This document shows, piece after piece, positions 1-8,291 of a stretch of 13,160 nt of DNA. The translations under genes and the position numbers were made by a program. Source of the stretch: Setomelanomma holmii (taxonomy: Eukaryota; Ascomycota; Dothideomycetes; Pleosporales; Phaeosphaeriaceae); NCBI GenBank assembly GCA_010015745.1, contig ML978436.1, positions 1 to 13,160 on the forward strand. Direction: 5' to 3'. Every line of letters starts with the position of its first letter. Within the stretch, counting starts at the first letter, position 1. The notes under the pieces were generated by a model. It had not been told where the DNA came from and ran no database searches. It saw nothing but the letters and a program-made list of their open reading frames with translations.

Positions 1-360
1 TCAGACAGTAGGCTCTCCTCCTGGTACCAGGCAGAGAGGTAGTTCTTGCCCTGGAAAATGACAAAGGGTGGGATTGCCCACCTAGTTGCGTTCATACCCT
101 AGATCACCGTAGTCCACTCTCGATTGGCCTGCTGTACTGTCTTTGGCCGTCCTCAACGCTCAGAGCCTGTAACTACTGCTCTAGTCGATATCATGCCTAT
201 CATGAACCTAGACTAGTCAAAGTTGTAGGTGTCTTCGTTAAGGATACTGTGCTCGGCTTTTGTGTTCTCCACAAGCTTAAACCAGCCTCGCACAGCCTTA
301 GGATCCTCGCAGAGAGCTCTCTTGTAGTCGTACTTGCGATTGAACTTAACTTCTAGCTCA
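1..360 (-). pseudogene. pogo-like transposase fragment (element A)
   Basis: This is part of a DDE transposase related to Fot1/pogo, which cuts and pastes its element at TA sites in the nucleus. On the minus strand the fragment covers the first part of the catalytic domain, including the region corresponding to the YNFD motif of the sister copies at about 210-225, and runs toward the middle of the RNase H-like fold. The frame is broken by several stops. The helix-turn-helix N-terminus is missing because of the deletion at about 360, and the C-terminus lies outside the window. It cannot encode a working enzyme. The assignment rests on colinear similarity to B and C. Confidence 0.75.
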
Positions 361-387
361 TCGCGGCCACTCGCTTGTGAGGTACGT
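1..387 (-). mobile_element. Element A: truncated pogo/Fot1-like DNA transposon (right end only)
   Basis: The element enters from the left edge and ends at 387 with a terminus that reads, from outside in, ACGTACCTCACAAGCGAGTG, followed outside by the TA target dinucleotide at 388-389. Positions 1-360 match the catalytic-domain part of elements B (about 1690-2060) and C (about 5325-5690) on the minus strand. The match stops near 360 and jumps straight to the terminal repeat, so the N-terminal DNA-binding part of the transposase gene is deleted. It is a non-autonomous deletion derivative, closest by eye to C. Confidence 0.8.
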
Positions 388-640
388 TACTCTTTAGAGC
401 TTCTTAGTAAATTTATAGACTGTATAGTCTTACGCTAGTAATAATTCATTTGAATTTCTACTCTATTGACCTTTAATAATAAGATTTTAGCTTACTATAG
501 TTTTAACAGATAATAGAGAATCAGAGTTTAATTCTAAAGAGAGAGAGTCTAAGAAATAGCTACTATATCTAAGAAAAAAAGTAAGTACGCAAATTATCTA
601 ATTCTAATATAGAGAAGTCGTGATAATAAATAATAATATA
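388..640. other. AT-rich spacer without recognisable gene
   Basis: About 250 bases separate elements A and B. The stretch is strongly AT-rich, full of TAA and TAG in all frames, and contains a GA-rich run (about 530-555). I cannot match it to a transposase, a terminal repeat or a protein family. It is probably older repeat DNA eroded beyond recognition; that is inference from composition only. Confidence 0.5.
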
Positions 641-735
641 ACGTACTTAGCGGTCGAGTCGTCCATCCGGGCAAGTCGCCCACCTTGCCAAGCCCCCACC
701 AAAATCTATCGTCACCCACAGTAGAAATCGCAATA
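641..735 (+). repeat. Left terminal inverted repeat of element B
   Basis: Starts ACGTACTTAGCGGTCGAGTC and includes two tandem 17-bp units (GTCGTCCATCCGGGCAA, then GTCGCCCACCTTGCCAA) followed by the AAGCCCCCACC box. The reverse complement of 2425-2498 matches it apart from one unit. Confidence 0.85.
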
Positions 736-780
736 CCACAGTAGAAGACGGTCCTGTACAGTACTGTAAAATACTCTACA

Positions 781-2424
781 TTAATCAGAGACTATTTCTG
801 CTTCTTTTTTACATGTGCGCAGGTTGTGCCTGGCCTCGCTGCACCGTCTACAGCGCCTTTGAGTCAGCTTACTGCTCTCAGCGCGCGCGCTCTTCTTCGC
901 CTTCTTCCCATTACTACGCGCTGCAAACTCCTTCAAGGTAGTTAAGCGCACGCCCTCTTCAGCTGTAAGGTCCCCTTCTGCCTGTATAGGCTTTCTCTTG
1001 CGTGCTTTACAGCGTGAGGCAGCCTTGTTAGCCTCTTGAAGCTGCTTGACTTAGTTGCTCATCAGAATGCGCCATCATCTCAGCGCCTTTGGCGAGCTTT
1101 TTAACTGCGTCAACTATAGAGGAAGGCGAGTTATCTACATGCCTTCGAATCCTCTCTCAAATTAGCGTCGATTTCGACCCAAATTCCAGGGAATTACTTA
1201 GTGTTTTAGACACCCAGGCAGCAACGTCAACAGCAGGTGGGGTAGGTGTACAAAGGCGGACGTCCATCTTCGATATCACCGCCTCTAGGTCAAGTGGGAC
1301 TAAGCTAGCGCCTTAAAAGCTTCCCTGGATATTGCTTTTAGTAATAGCCTCCTTAAAAGCAGTAATAAGGCAGGGTAAGAACTTTAGTTTAGTGATGTGG
1401 TTGAACCTATTGCGCATTAAGTTCTTAGCTTGGCGCCTATACGCCCTCTTCAAAGGCGAGAAACAACCCACATTAAGAGGCTGCAGGAGGTGTGATAAGT
1501 GAGGAGGCATGCAGAGAGTAACGATGTTGTTGTCCTTGCAGTATTGCTGAAAGTCTAGCAAGTCGTGGCTCTTGTGGCCGTCAATAAAGAGTAAACGTAC
1601 TGTGCCTACAGTACGTTGTTTTGTATGAGCGTTAAAGTGCTTCAACCACTCAAGACTGAGCGCATTTGTTGTCCAACCGTCCTCAGAGACAGCAATAGCC
1701 CAGTCTGGAGGCAGGCTCTCCTCGTACCAGGCGGAGAGGTGGTTCTTGCCCTAGAAGATGACAAAGGGTGGGATCGCCCACCTAGTCGCATTGATGCCAT
1801 AGATGACGGTAGTCCACTCTCGATTACCCTGCTGTACCGTCTGCAGCCGTTTTCGATGCTCAGAGCCTGTGACTACAGCTTCGACCGCTATCATGCCCAT
1901 CATGAAGCCAGACTTGTCAAAGTTGTACGAGTCTTTATCAAGGATGCCGTACTTGGCCTTTGTATTCTGTACAAGGCGGAACCAGCCTCGTACAGCCTCA
2001 GGATCTTCGCAGAGAGCTCTCTTGTAATTGTACCTGCGATTGAAACTGACTCTGAGCTCAGGGCGACGTTTGACGAAGTCGTTGGCCTAGTGGATGCCCA
2101 CCAGCCGCTGGCCGCGCACCTTGAGCAGTTGATCAGTCATATCCTTTACGGCGCGCTAAGCCTGGGCGGAAATCCTCGCCCGTCAAGACTGAGTATATCT
2201 CGAACAACCACGTCCTCCTCTAGTGGACTTAGCCGTCGTCTGTTAGGCGTACAATCGCGTCGAGACTGCTTTCCAGCGCGTCGGTCAGTAAGCGTCTTCT
2301 GAGGAACGTTGTAGATCGCAGCAGCGCGTCGTTCAGAGAGATTCGCGTCCCGCTCAGTAACCCGAAGCGCAAGCTGTATTTGAGCCTCTTTTAAAGGGAG
2401 TAACTGGTTGTGTTGTAGAAATAT
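781..2424 (-). pseudogene. pogo/Fot1-like DDE transposase (element B), inactivated
   Basis: The gene spans 548 codons with no net frameshift. The expected start codon is ATA at 2424-2422, where sister copies have ATG followed by Ser/Pro-Gln-Gln. In order it has: a helix-turn-helix with AAAIYNVPQKTL; a CENP-B-like domain with the SRRDCTPN linker; a catalytic domain with YNFDKSGF and FIDGHKSH; and a C-terminal CCHC knuckle C-x2-C-x4-H-x4-C at about 811-855, then the stop at 781-783. The third catalytic residue is changed: HLLQPLN where D copies have LQPLD, a GAT-to-AAT change. Several internal TAG/TGA stops (for example after LSAP near 2146 and after QGSF near 1313) interrupt the frame. The family integrates at TA in nuclear DNA. 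This copy is almost certainly dead. Confidence 0.9.
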
Positions 2425-2498
2425 CACGTTGCTACTGTAGGTGACGATAGATTTTGGTGGGGCCTTGGCAAGATGGGCGACTCGACCGTTAAGTACGT
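2425..2498 (-). repeat. Right terminal inverted repeat of element B
   Basis: Read inward it begins ACGTACTTAACGGTCGAGTC and continues through a CCAAGGCCCCACC version of the shared box to the transposase start region. It has a single copy of the 17-bp unit that is doubled at the left end. Confidence 0.85.
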
Positions 2499-2529
2499 TA
2501 GAGCTCTTTTAGATCTTGTAATTAGAATA

Positions 2530-3902
2530 ATGTATTCCACCACCGAGCTGCTAACTCACCGAGCTGCCCAAAATATGCTAAGCCCCTACTATCTACTCTC
2601 TATTCTTTATGCCTCAACCATCAAACGCGATATTACTTGAACATGAAGGCAGACTTCGGCTTGCTCTTTCAGCCTATTAATGTAGCTAATTTCAAAGCTA
2701 CTAGGCTACTACTTAGACCCATAACGCTAAACGCTAAACTCTTAAGAAACGCGCTTAAGAAGTACTATTTCGCCTAGAAACACAACTAAACTCTTATAAG
2801 CTTATTGCGACTGAAGTCTACATCTCTGCGTAGTACGAGAAGGCTTTAATACCTCGCAATTAGAAGCTCTTAGTCTCTACGAATAGCTAGACAAACAACG
2901 CGCTTAGTCTAAAGTAGTTAAAGCATTTTAACGCGCATACCGAGGCGCGCTAAGTAGAGAGGTACAGGCTACTCATTTTAGACAGCTATAAGAGCTATCT
3001 TAACTAGAATTTCAGGAAGTACTATCTTAAACACAAGATTCTTACTCTCTGTATACTACTTTACTCCTTGCACATTCTCTAGCTACTTAACGTAGTCTGC
3101 TTTTCGCTGTTAAAGTGTAAGTACTCTTAGCCCGTTAGTGACTTAGTACGCTAAAGCGTCTTCTACATTAACAAGAAAGGCTTTCTTCTAGCCTTTAAAG
3201 ACGCGTTTTTCAACGTATCTACAGAAGAGAACTATTAAAAAGCCTTTAAGGCAGTAAAGCTAGTCTCTATTGACGCGTAGGTAGCATTAGATTATCTTAA
3301 AGTACAGCTACGTACTCTACTATAACCTCTTCCTCTAGAGAAGCTGTAGTAGTTAAAGATACTAAGTAATATATATAAGTTTATATCTTAATCTAAGCTC
3401 GTACGCGAGTTCTTTACTTATTTACTAGTTACTGCGTACACTAGGTTCGCTTAGCTTGTAATAGGCGCTAAACTTATACTGCACTAAAACATTCTACTTG
3501 TTGCACGCAACTACAAGTTTAAAGAGTAATTAGTAGTAATAACTAAGTGAAATTGTGCAAAAGAAAGTAGATCTAGTAAGGTAGTACTATAAAGTATAGA
3601 ACTGTAGTAGCGTAAGTAGTTACTAAAGCGTCTGCAGTGCCTTAGCGATAAAGAAGGCTCGTAGTAGTAGTAATTAAGAAATAGTCTAACTAGCTCTATA
3701 GCGTTATAGAAACTACAGCATAACTAGGCACAATGCGCAAATATGCAACAAGAATATAGACATGTCTTCTAAATCTAATGCAAGCACAACGTATATACTT
3801 CTTGTTTAATAATAATAAAATCAAAGGCGCGTAACATAAGTTTGTAGTACTAAGCTTTTCTAACCTGCGCAATAAATTAACCTACGTGATAGTAGAACAC
3901 GT
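2530..3902 (+). mobile_element. Element G: internally deleted, heavily mutated pogo-like transposon
   Basis: The left end at 2530 reads ATGTATTCCACCACCGAGCT, matching the family pattern ACGTA with one C-to-T change, after TA at 2528-2529. The right end at 3902 is recognisable only after allowing G-to-A changes: its GC-AATAAATTAAC matches the reverse complement of the left end GGTGAGTTAGC, and it closes with ACACGT then TA at 3903-3904. The doublet motif CACCGAGCTGC is present twice at the left end. The 1373-bp length against about 1850 for full copies reflects an internal deletion. Confidence 0.75.
2609..3809 (+). pseudogene. pogo-like transposase remnant with zinc-knuckle end (element G)
   Basis: An ATG at 2609 begins MPQPSN, like the other copies. 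After about 25 residues the helix-turn-helix region is riddled with stops. A deletion of roughly 180 codons then removes the CENP-B-like domain and the first catalytic Asp. Readable again are KHFNAHTEAR, LLILDSYKSYLN (second Asp kept) and LLNVVCFSLLK, where the third Asp has become Asn (CTTGAC to CTTAAC). Near the end, HNAQIC at about 3730-3750 marks the CCHC knuckle, whose first two Cys have become Tyr and Ser. The frame closes at 3807-3809 and changes at least once along the way. Most TAA/TAG stops fit CAA or CAG origins. It is a dead gene. Confidence 0.75.
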
Positions 3903-3979
3903 TATAGCTATAGTACTACTAAGTTAGAAAGATCTAACTACATCTAAATAAGCTTCTAGATATATAGTAACTTTATTTA
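3903..3979. other. Short AT-rich spacer between elements G and H
   Basis: Seventy-seven AT-rich bases lie between the right TA of G (3903-3904) and the left TA of H (3978-3979). There is no recognisable feature; it is presumably the older sequence into which G and H inserted. Confidence 0.4.
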
Positions 3980-4369
3980 ACGTACTTAATAAGTAAGCTA
4001 ATTACATAAGCGAGCTAATCACTCTACTAAGACCCTACTTAAATCTACTATTCTATACAGTATAAACGTAATATCTTAATAATATAGTAACCTACTAGCT
4101 TCAAAGACAGCTTAATTACAGCTTGCGCTTCTAGCTAATAGATGAGACGCGAATCTCTCTTAACAACGTAATAATGCAATCTACAACCTCTCTTAAAGTA
4201 CACTTAGTACGTAATACGCTAGAGTTGTATTTTAACGCAATTGCACGTCTAACTTAATTAGTCTCTGTCTAACTAAGAAGAAGGTAATTGTTTAGTATAT
4301 ACTTAACCTTAACGTGTAAGAATTTCTACTCTAGCTTAACGCTATAAAGAACATAGCTAATCTACTGTA
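3980..4369 (+). mobile_element. Element H, piece 1 (5' end): old pogo-like transposon split by C
   Basis: The left terminus at 3980 begins ACGTACTTAATAAG after TA at 3978-3979. It carries the doublet AAGTAAGCTAATTAC / AAGCGAGCTAATCAC and a decayed form of the shared box (CTAAGACCCTACTTAAATCT). The transposase gene follows at 4071. The piece ends at the TA (4368-4369) into which element C inserted; pieces 2 and 3 are 6130-6375 and 9042-9251. The composition is very AT-rich, so H is among the oldest and most RIP-like copies here. Confidence 0.8.
4071..4369 (+). pseudogene. pogo-like transposase, N-terminal part (element H piece 1)
   Basis: The start codon is now ATA at 4071, followed by Ser and two TAA codons where the sister copies have Ser-Gln-Gln. 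The frame then gives LLASK, DANLS, AIYNLS and RRNCTSN, colinear with the helix-turn-helix and linker of B and C, and then KKKVIV, YILNLNV and NAIKNIANLL, colinear with the CENP-B-like domain (EEEVIVQYIL in the preserved relatives). About a dozen stops interrupt it, nearly all explicable as CAA, CAG or CGA changed by C-to-T. The frame continues without a shift at 6132, on the other side of element C. Confidence 0.8.
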
Positions 4370-4444
4370 ACTTACTCCACAGGCGAGTGGGCCACTGCGC
4401 CAAGCCCCCACCAAGATCTACTGTACTACACAGTAGAAAACGCA
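4370..4444 (+). repeat. Left terminal inverted repeat of element C
   Basis: Begins ACTTACTCCACAGGCGAGTG and continues through GCGCCAAGCCCCCACC to an ACACAGTAGAA motif that is also found at the other end. It lacks the 13-bp duplication of the right end. Confidence 0.85.
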
Positions 4445-4469
4445 CCCCTACAGTAGAGAGCAGTCCTGT

Positions 4470-6042
4470 ACAGTTGGCTCGCTGCCCTTAGCGCGTGCGC
4501 TCTTCTTTGCCTTCTTGCCATTACTACGTGCTGCAAACTCCTTCAAGGTAGTTAAGCGCACGCCCTCTTCAGCTGTAAGGTCCCCTCTGCCTGTATACGC
4601 TTTCTCTTGCGTGATTTACATCGTAAGGCGGCCTCGTTAGCTGCTTGAAGCTGCTTGACTTAGTTGCGCATCAACACCAAGGAATACGCCATTATCTCAG
4701 CGCCTTTAGTAAGCTGATCAAGAGAGTTAACAATCGATGTAGGTGAGCTATCTGCATGGCTCTAGATCCTCTCTCGAATCAGCTTCGATTGCGACCCAAA
4801 TTCTAGGGTATTGCTTAGGGTTTTTGACTCCCAAGGAGCGTCGTCAATAGTAGGTGGTGTAGGCGTACAGAGGCAAACGTCCATCTTCAACACCACCGCC
4901 TCCGAGTTAAGTAGAACTAAACTAGCACCTTAAAAGCCTCCTTAGATATTGCTTCTAGTAATTGCGTCCTTAAAAGCAGCGATAAAGCAGGGCAAGAACT
5001 CAAGTTTGGTGATGTGGTTGATCTTGCTGCACATCAGGTTCTCAGCTTGGCGGCCATACGCCTTCTTCAACGGCAAGAAACAACCTGCGTCAAGAGGTTG
5101 CAGGAGGTGCGACAAGTGAGGAGGCATGCAGAGAGTGATGATCTTGTTATCCTTGCAGTACTGCTAGAAATCAAGCGAGTCGTGGCTCTCGTGGCCGTCA
5201 ATAATAAGCAAACGTACTGTGCCAACAGCACGTCTTTTTGTATGAGCGTCAAAGTGCTTCAACCACTGCAGACCAAGCTCATTTGTTGTCCAGCCGTTCT
5301 CAGAGACTGTAATAACCCAATCGCCAGGTAGATCAGGCTCCTGGTACCAGGCGGAGAGGTGGTTCTTGCTCTAGAAATTGATGAAAGGTAGGATCGCCCA
5401 TCTGGTTGCGTTGATACCTTAGATCACTGTAGTCCATTCTCGATTACCCTGCTGGACTGTCTTCGGCAGTCCTCGACGCTCAGAGCCTGTAACTACTGCT
5501 CTAGTTGATATCATGCCCATCATGAAGCCAGACTTATCAAAGTTGTAGGTATCCTTATCAAAGATACCGTGCTTAGCCTTTGTGTTCTCCACAAGCTTAA
5601 ACCAGGCTCATACAGTCACAGGATCCTCACAGAGAGCTCTCTTATAGTTGTACTTGCGATTAAACTTGACTTTGAGCTCAGGTCAACCTTTGAGAAAGGT
5701 CCCAGCCTAGTTGACGCCCACTGACGGTTTGCCACTCTCCTTGCGCAGTAGATTGGCTATATCCTTCACAGCATCAAGCCAGGGCGGAAATCCTTGCGCG
5801 TCAAGGTCAAGGATATGCTGAACAATCACGTCTACCTCAGTGAGACAAAGATTGCTTAAATGAGGCGCGCAATTGCGTCGAAAGGGAGTCCCAGCGCGTC
5901 GTCAGCTAAGCATTGTTTAAGACACCTCAAAGATGTCAGCAGTGCGTCATTCAGAGAGATTCGCGTCTTGTTAGATAGCCTGAAGCGCAAGCTGCAATCC
6001 AGCCTCTTTTGAAGCTGGTAGCTGGTTAGGTTGTTGAGACAT
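4470..6042 (-). pseudogene. pogo/Fot1-like DDE transposase (element C), catalytic triad kept but gene broken
   Basis: The start is ATG at 6042-6040 (MSQQPNQLPASKEA). The order matches B: helix-turn-helix, CENP-B-like domain, then a catalytic domain with TYNFDKSGFMMG, LLIIDGHESHDSLDF and HLLQPLDAGCF, so all three catalytic Asp codons are intact. Stops are scattered, for example in the helix-turn-helix, after QGNREWTTVI and within LDF*QYCKD, mostly CAA/CAG/TGG-type changes. After the catalytic domain the sequence follows B to about 4475, where a deletion of about 90-100 bp removes the CCHC knuckle seen in B, D, E and G. The longest clear open stretch, 4942-5127, is only a fragment of the gene. 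Confidence 0.88.
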
Positions 6043-6129
6043 TGCGATTCTACTGTGTAGTAGAGTGGATTTTGGTGGGGGCTTGGCGCAGTGGCCCACT
6101 CGTGTGGCCCACTCGCCCGTGGAGTACGT
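6043..6129 (-). repeat. Right terminal inverted repeat of element C
   Basis: Read inward it begins ACGTACTCCACGGGCGAGTG, with the 13-bp unit ACGAGTGGGCCAC duplicated in tandem before the TGCGCCAAGCCCCCACC box. It pairs with 4370-4444. Confidence 0.85.
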
Positions 6130-6375
6130 TATATGAAACGTAGCTAATAGTAAGTAAATATCTACTAGGCTAGAAACTTCGTTAAACGTTGCGATAAGCT
6201 ATAAGTTAAGTTTAATTGCAAGTACAACTATAAGAGAGCTCTCTACAAGAATTCTAAGACTATACGAGGCTAGTTTAACCTTCTAGAGAATACGAATGCT
6301 AAGCACAGTATTCTTAATAAGAATATCTACAACTTTAATAAGTCTAGCTTTATAATAGGTATAATATTAACTATA
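6130..6375 (+). mobile_element. Element H, piece 2 (middle), between insertions C and D
   Basis: This 246-bp piece starts with the TA duplicated by C (6130-6131) and ends with the TA duplicated by the D/E insertions (6374-6375). Its reading frame continues that of piece 1 and is continued by piece 3 at 9044. Confidence 0.85.
6132..6375 (+). pseudogene. pogo-like transposase, middle part (element H piece 2)
   Basis: The frame reads ARNFVKRCDKL, KYNYKRALY, TIRG-FNLLENTNAKHSILN and NIYNFNKSSFIIGII. This is colinear with the end of the CENP-B-like domain and the start of the catalytic domain of B and C. The first catalytic Asp has become Asn (TTTGAT to TTTAAT). The codon ATA at 6373-6375 is cut by the target TA of element D, and translation resumes as VVVIDPQ at 9044. 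Stops inside are few and of the C-to-T or G-to-A type. Confidence 0.85.
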
Positions 6376-6435
6376 ACGTAGTTCACAAGCGAGCGGACCA
6401 CCCAAGTGAGCGGACCACCAAACACCAGCGAAGCG
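6376..6435 (+). repeat. Left terminal inverted repeat of element D
   Basis: Sixty bases starting ACGTAGTTCACAAGCGAGCG and ending CAGCGAAGCG. They match the reverse complement of 8162-8221 at 57 of 60 positions. Confidence 0.95.
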
Positions 6436-6456
6436 ACTGCGCAGCGTCAGTGCGTC

Positions 6457-8214
6457 ATAGCTCAACAACGCAACGTCCAGAAAGCCTATACTGAAGGAGA
6501 TATATTTCTTGCTATATCTAGTTTTAATTCTAAGCAGATACAAAGCGAGCGACACGCTGCAGCTATATATAAAGCGCCCAAATCAACGATACATTACCGA
6601 CGCACCGGACGACGCCCTCGACGCGATTGCGAGCCGAAATCAAAGCGCCTTACAAACCTAGAAGAGGAGGTGATTGTACAGCGTATAATTGACGAATCCT
6701 CACGAGGCGTACCGCTCTCAAAGGCGAACGTACGAGATATGGCTGATAGACTGCTAAGAGAGCGTGGTGGGAAGCCTACTGGCAAGAATTGGGTTGATAA
6801 CTTCATCAAGCGTACTCCTGAGGTACGAACGCGATGGAGCCGTCCGTACGATTACCAGCGAGCTGCCTGCGAGGACCCAGCGATTATCCGGCCATGGTTT
6901 ACACTGGTTCAATCGATGAAGGCGAAGTATGGTATTGCAGATGAGGACACCTGGAACTTTGATGAGGCTGGCTTCATAATGGGCAAGATCTCCTCTCAGC
7001 TAGTTGTTACAGGCTCAGAGAAACCTGGCAAACAGAAGAAGCTGCAGCCTGGCGACCGCGAGTGGACTACTCTAGTACAAGGCGTCGCTGCAACAGGGCG
7101 TTGTATTCCACCCTTCCTCATCTTTGCAGGCAAGGTCCTTATCTCCTCCTGGTTCACTGGTCTACCTCGTAACTGGGTTCTTACTGTCTCTCCTACTGGC
7201 TGGACTAATAACGATGTTGCGCTGGCGTGGCTCAAGCACTTTGACGCCTATTCAAAGGCGTCCTCTGTAGGGGCATACAGGCTGCTTATTATCGACGGCC
7301 ACGAGAGCCACTGCTCAACAGTATTCCAGGACTACTGCAAGGAGAATAAGATCGTTGCTCTCTGCATGCCACCTCATTCATCGCACCTCTTGCAGCCTCT
7401 TGACGTCGTCCCCTACTCGCTCTTGAAGCGCCACTACGGCGACGGGATCTCGCTCTTGGCACGCAGTCGCATCCACCATATTGACAAAGAAACCTTTCTA
7501 CCAGCCTTTAAAGCAGCTTTTGAGAAGACGTTTACACAAGAGAATATTTGCGCAGGGTTTTGAGGCGCTGGGCTAGTCCCGTACAATCCAGACGCTGTGT
7601 TATCGAACCTTGATGTACAGCTGCGTACGCCAACGCCGCCTGCACCAGACACTATCGCCTGGGAGGCGCAAACACCGCGCGACGCCCGCGAGATAGAGGC
7701 GCAATCTACGCTAATTCGAAATCGCATGCAAAACTATCGGGGGTCTTCAGCAAGTTCGTTAGATGAGCAGGTTAAGCAATTAAGTAAAGGCGCTCAGCAA
7801 ATAGCTCATAATATGGTGCTAGTGCAGGAAGAAATAAGCCGCCTTCGAGACGCTGTCGACACGCTTACAAAGCGCAAGACCCGTAAGAGGCGGTATGTAC
7901 GCGTAGAGGAGACTCTAACAGTTGGTGAGGTATCTGACCTGCTTGCTAAAAAGGAGAGTGGTAGTCGTGAGGAGAGTAAGACGCCTGCAAAGAGGGTGCG
8001 CGCAGAGAGGCGCTGCGGCCGTTGCGGCGAGATTGGGCACAACTCCCGTATCTGTAAGGTAGAAATAGAGAACGCAGGTATAGTAGCGCTTCTGAATAAT
8101 ATTAAATTATTAAGCAGAGTACAACAATCTGTTGTGGTGCTGAGTTGCGTCGTTGCGCATGCGCTTCGCTGGTGTTTAGTGGTCCGCTTACTTGGGTGGT
8201 CCGCTCGCTTGTGA
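6457..8214 (+). pseudogene. pogo/Fot1-like DDE transposase with CCHC knuckle (element D), one stop and a lost start
   Basis: The frame is open from 6406 to 7560, has one TGA at 7561-7563 just after CAGF, and is open again in the same frame to 8214. The expected start is ATA at 6457 (then AQQRNVQK), where relatives have ATG; the upstream GTG at 6406 lies inside the terminal repeat and is not a credible fungal start. Features in order: helix-turn-helix with AAAIYKAPKSTI; CENP-B-like domain from NLEEEVIVQRI to WVDNFIKR; catalytic Asp in WNFDEAGF, IIDGHESH and LLQPLDV, 35 residues apart for the last two (DD35D); a coiled-coil-like stretch at about 7760-7860; a basic linker; and CCHC knuckle CGRCGEIGHNSRIC at about 8013-8055. 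The tail then reads into the right terminal repeat. Both defects are single transitions (ATG to ATA, CGA to TGA). Confidence 0.92.
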
Positions 8215-8221
8215 ACCACGT
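8162..8221 (-). repeat. Right terminal inverted repeat of element D
   Basis: Sixty bases; read inward they begin ACGTGGTTCACAAGCGAGCG. Partner of 6376-6435. Confidence 0.95.
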
Positions 8222-8223
8222 TA

Positions 8224-8248
8224 ACGTACTCTACCATCGAGTGGGTCA
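8224..8248 (+). repeat. Left terminal inverted repeat of element E
   Basis: Twenty-five bases starting ACGTACTCTACCATCGAGTG, identical to the reverse complement of 9017-9041. Confidence 0.93.
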
Positions 8249-8291
8249 ACCTATTGAGTGGGTCAATTTTCCTTAGTGCGACCAACTCAAG

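Larger units (their letters stand above)
641..2498 (-). mobile_element. Element B: nearly full-length pogo/Fot1-like transposon
   Basis: This 1858-bp element is flanked by TA at 639-640 and 2499-2500. Its inverted ends begin ACGTACTTAGCGGTCGAGTC on the left and ACGTACTTAACGGTCGAGTC on the right (read inward), and the similarity runs on for about 75-90 bases through the shared CCAAGCCCCCACC box. The left end carries an extra 17-bp tandem unit, absent from the right end. The single gene runs on the minus strand. Size, TA duplication and transposase type fit Fot1-like elements; the length recalls the Parastagonospora nodorum elements Molly and Pixie, from memory and unchecked. Confidence 0.92.
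4370..6129 (-). mobile_element. Element C: pogo/Fot1-like transposon inserted in H
   Basis: The element is 1760 bp, flanked by TA at 4368-4369 and 6130-6131. The inverted ends share about 75 bases: the right reads inward ACGTACTCCACGGGCGAGTG, and the left is ACTTACTCCACAGGCGAGTG. The right end has two tandem copies of CGAGTGGGCCAC, the left only one. The body is closely similar to B on the minus strand but about 98 bp shorter, because the zinc-knuckle segment between about 4470 and 4475 is missing. Removing C and one TA restores the reading frame of H, so C is younger than H. Confidence 0.92.
6376..8221 (+). mobile_element. Element D: best-preserved pogo/Fot1-like transposon
   Basis: The element is 1846 bp, with TA at 6374-6375 and 8222-8223. 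The terminal inverted repeats are 60 bp with three mismatches, beginning ACGTAGTTCACAAGCGAGCG (left) and ACGTGGTTCACAAGCGAGCG (right, read inward). Each contains the doublet GAGCGGACCAC / GAGCGGACCAC, with one mismatch in the right end. One transposase gene lies on the plus strand. Base composition and frame integrity are far better than in neighbouring copies, so this is probably the most recent insertion. Its right TA is also the left TA of element E. Confidence 0.95.

Noticed and set aside
1616..2302. Plus-strand open frame of 228 codons
   Set aside because: It lies opposite the element B transposase, whose domains are clear on the minus strand. No family resemblance.
2500..4370. LTR retrotransposon remnant in the AT-rich stretch
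   Set aside because: This was the first impression from composition. Translation instead shows two pogo-like transposases (G and H piece 1) with recognisable ends; no LTRs, protease or reverse transcriptase motifs were seen.
6406..6408. GTG as start codon of the element D transposase
   Set aside because: It lies inside the terminal inverted repeat, and fungal genes do not normally start at GTG. The family start aligns with ATA at 6457.
7806..8285. Minus-strand frame of 159 codons over the end of element D
   Set aside because: It is antisense to the D transposase C-terminus and runs across the element boundary into E.
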